Source: Nitrospirota bacterium (GTDB lineage Bacteria; Nitrospirota; Thermodesulfovibrionia; UBA6902; BMS3Bbin08). From it: 14,659 nucleotides of DNA. The DNA is taken from NCBI GenBank assembly GCA_016208845.1, contig JACQXH010000177.1:1-14659 (forward strand), read 5' to 3'. This document shows positions 13,315 to 14,659 of this stretch, piece after piece. The position numbers and the translations under genes were made by a program. The notes beneath the pieces were generated by a model, which ran no database searches, was not told the DNA's origin, and saw only the letters and a program-made list of their open reading frames with translations. The stretch's first letter is position 1. Each line of letters starts with the position of its first letter.

Positions 13315-13608
13315 AGTGGGTAAATTCTACGCAACTAATTTTATCTCTGTAACTCCCCTCCTTAGTTAAGGAGGGGTTAGGGGTGGTTTGCTAAAAATGA
13401 AATTTTTCCTTATTTCTTTTAAAACCCCTTCTGTATTCTCAAAAGAGACCATAAGTTTAGCTTCAGCAGGAGTAAGACTGCTTCTAAGTTTTTCCCTGTT
13501 TCTTTTAAGATTTTTTATGTTATGAATCTTTTCTACCATTTATTTACCACCCTTTAATCCCCTCCTAAAATAGGAGGGGAGCTTTGGGGAAGTATTATTC
13601 TACCCACT
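13315..13608. repeat. Composite element with AGTGGGTA ends and paired CCCCTCCTTA palindromes
   Basis: Outer ends AGTGGGTA (13315-13322) and TACCCACT (13601-13608) are perfect inverse copies. Inside are two strong palindromes: CCCCTCCTTA-GT-TAAGGAGGGG (13355-13376) and CCCCTCCTA-AAA-TAGGAGGGG (13559-13579). Between them lies the truncated DUF559-like reading frame, whose stop codon is inside the first palindrome. This looks like a small mobile unit or its remnant. Confidence 0.55.
13366..13539 (-). pseudogene. Truncated DUF559 (Vsr-like endonuclease fold) ORF
   Basis: ATG (complement of 13537-13539) to TAA (complement of 13366-13368) encodes 57 residues. The N-terminal part NLKRNREKLRSSLTPAEAKL is the typical start of DUF559 proteins, which have a Vsr-like restriction-endonuclease fold and usually run to about 110-130 residues. 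After AKL the expected W-x-x-L-K...F-R-R-Q and I-x-x-Y-I-V-D-F catalytic body is missing. The frame instead reads MVSFENTEGVLKEIRKN and ends in translated palindrome (PPLTPP). So the gene is a deletion derivative. GGTGG lies eight bases upstream. The flanking palindromes suggest DUF559 ORFs travel with such repeats; that part is inference. Confidence 0.5.
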
Positions 13609-13625
13609 CAATATCAGAAAGAGCC

Positions 13626-14351
13626 TTATTTTTCATTGAAATCTTCATCTACGATCCCTCTTTGCACCATGATGCTGTAAATGAGATTCGCGCGGTGGGC
13701 GACATACTTTGAATTGCCGAGGGGATTGAACTTTCGCGGATTGGGAAGCACGGCGGCAAGACGCGCAGACTCCTCCGGGCCGAGCGCTGATGCATGTTTG
13801 CCGTAGTAGTGTTCTGACGCGGTCTCAATGCCGAATATCCCGGCATCTCCCCATTCCACAATATTCAGATATATCTCAAGTATCCGTTTCTTTGAGAGGG
13901 CCTTTTCGAGCCGCCAGGTGATGATAGCCTCCCGGATCTTTCTTACAGGATTTTTTGACGGCGACAGATAGAGGTTCTTTGCGAGCTGCTGGCTGATGGT
14001 GCTTGCACCGCGTTTAAACTTCTTTGCCTTAATATCCTTTTCCACCGCCTTCTGTATTGCCTCATAATCAAATCCCTCATGGCCCCAGAATTTGTCATCC
14101 TCAGCTATAAGCACTGCCTTGATCAGATAAGGCGATATCGCATTGTAAGGGATCCATTTCCGGACAATCCTGTATTTCTTCCCTTCTCTCTGCCACTCAT
14201 CCTCCCGATATTCCATAAGCGCGGTCTTGTCAGGATTATTTTTCTTAAGGCTTGAGACATCGGGGTAGATGAACTGGAAGGCAAGAAATCCTGCTAATGT
14301 GATAAAAGAGAAAAGGAATATTTTTTTAGTTAAAGATCTTTTCTTTTTCAT
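13626..14351 (-). CDS. mtgA: Monofunctional biosynthetic peptidoglycan transglycosylase
   Basis: The protein has 241 residues from ATG (complement of 14349-14351). It is a GT51 enzyme that polymerises lipid II into glycan strands at the outer face of the inner membrane. One N-terminal membrane anchor (about residues 10-29) follows MKKKRSLTKK. GT51 motifs are in order: EDDKFWGHEGFD (84-95, catalytic Glu84), RGASTISQQLAKNLYL (114-129), RKIREAI (137-143), KKRILEIYLN (154-163) and WGDAGIFGIETAS (167-179). The frame stays open 42 codons further upstream, but those codons translate the CCACGGATGAACACGG repeat (FIRVHPW), so the later ATG is chosen. No Shine-Dalgarno is clear. There is no transpeptidase domain, so it is the monofunctional type rather than a class A PBP. 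Confidence 0.93.
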   Translation of the reverse strand: MKKKRSLTKKIFLFSFITLAGFLAFQFIYPDVSSLKKNNPDKTALMEYREDEWQREGKKYRIVRKWIPYNAISPYLIKAVLIAEDDKFWGHEGFDYEAIQKAVEKDIKAKKFKRGASTISQQLAKNLYLSPSKNPVRKIREAIITWRLEKALSKKRILEIYLNIVEWGDAGIFGIETASEHYYGKHASALGPEESARLAAVLPNPRKFNPLGNSKYVAHRANLIYSIMVQRGIVDEDFNEK

Positions 14352-14370
14352 GAATTTATAAATAGTTATT

Positions 14371-14394
14371 AACCACGGATGAACACGGATAAAA
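14371..14394. repeat. CCACGGATGAACACGGAT fragment in the mtgA leader
   Basis: AACCACGGATGAACACGG and following bases match the repeat family at 10516 and 12759. It sits about 20 bases upstream of the mtgA start codon. The rest of the 14352-14603 gap holds an isolated TATAAT (14508-14513) without a good -35 and no RNA gene that I can see. Confidence 0.6.
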
Positions 14395-14603
14395 TAAAAC
14401 AGAACTGCGCAATCCAAAAATATAAATAACGGTTTCAAGCTGGAGTTTACCCGTTCTGGGCAGGAATTACACAACAAAGCGGGGCATATAAATTGAAGGC
14501 TCTTTCTTATAATGCTCGGGTAAATAATAGCGTGTCTGTTTTAAAGTAAAAAAAGGCAGGTTAAGTATTCCCCACTAATAAGATGGGTTAGATGTGTGTT
14601 TGA

Positions 14604-14659
14604 ATGAAAATCAATTATGATCCAGGACTAAAAGAATTAGCCAGAACCCTGAGAAATAA
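14604..14659 (+). CDS. DUF559-like endonuclease domain protein, N-terminal fragment (runs off the window)
   Basis: ATG 14604 opens an uninterrupted frame to the window edge giving 18 residues, MKINYDPGLKELARTLRN. This is very close to the standard beginning of DUF559 (Vsr-like fold) proteins, of the form MKxNPxLKELARxLRxxxT. Members are often small stand-alone ORFs of unknown role, possibly linked to mobile DNA. Only the N-terminus is visible, so catalytic residues cannot be assessed, and the Shine-Dalgarno is weak. It would be the second DUF559-type ORF within about 1.2 kb. Confidence 0.5.
   Translation, partial: MKINYDPGLKELARTLRN

Noticed and set aside
12651..13625. CRISPR array in the repeat-rich gap
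   Set aside because: Repeats are of different families, irregularly spaced and palindromic; there is no constant repeat with equal-length unique spacers and no cas gene.
14352..14477. 42-codon upstream extension of mtgA
   Set aside because: It translates the CCACGGATGAACACGG repeat (FIRVHPW) and precedes the normal MKKKRS membrane-anchor start.

Overview
The window is a chromosomal stretch from a Gram-negative (LPS-bearing) bacterium. It encodes a WaaC-type heptosyltransferase, an outer-membrane beta-barrel, UDP-glucose dehydrogenase and a monofunctional transglycosylase. Moderate GC, many TTG starts and intergenic spaces packed with short dispersed palindromes fit a Nitrospirota- or deltaproteobacteria-like environmental genome. 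That taxonomic guess is inference from gene content and style; no rRNA or other marker is present.

Layout, left to right: the tail of a probable DUF2064/TIGR04282-type glycosyltransferase; a cellulose-synthase-like GT2 gene interrupted by an in-frame TAA; an exported beta-barrel protein; a membrane-anchored TPR protein directly abutting, in the same frame, a large polytopic GT-C (GT39-like) glycosyltransferase; a 50-residue membrane miniprotein; heptosyltransferase I (waaC-like); a DUF3108 exported protein whose upstream coding part is built of repeat DNA; a WaaE/KdtX-like GT2; ugd; then the housekeeping pair tpiA and secG. On the minus strand follow a DUF5661 gene, a roughly 1-kb repeat graveyard with a truncated DUF559 endonuclease-like ORF, and mtgA. 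The right edge carries the first 18 codons of a second DUF559-like gene on the plus strand.

Together the left two thirds form a cell-envelope glycan block: nucleotide-sugar supply (ugd), cytoplasmic-side GT2 and GT9 enzymes for LPS core or surface glycan, a GT-C enzyme that would use a lipid-linked sugar on the periplasmic side, and exported proteins. mtgA adds peptidoglycan polymerisation. tpiA-secG is a common housekeeping neighbourhood, here split by repeat DNA.

The most unusual feature is the density of repeats. At least five families of short inverted-repeat elements occupy nearly every intergenic gap after about 3 kb. In several places they touch gene starts: they supply the DUF3108 N-terminal reading frame, leave the WaaE-like start without a Shine-Dalgarno, sit between tpiA and secG, and lie in the mtgA leader. 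Two reading frames (GT2; TPR/GT-C) are each interrupted by a single in-frame stop codon. No CRISPR array, tRNA, rRNA, complete insertion sequence or convincing new multi-gene system was seen.
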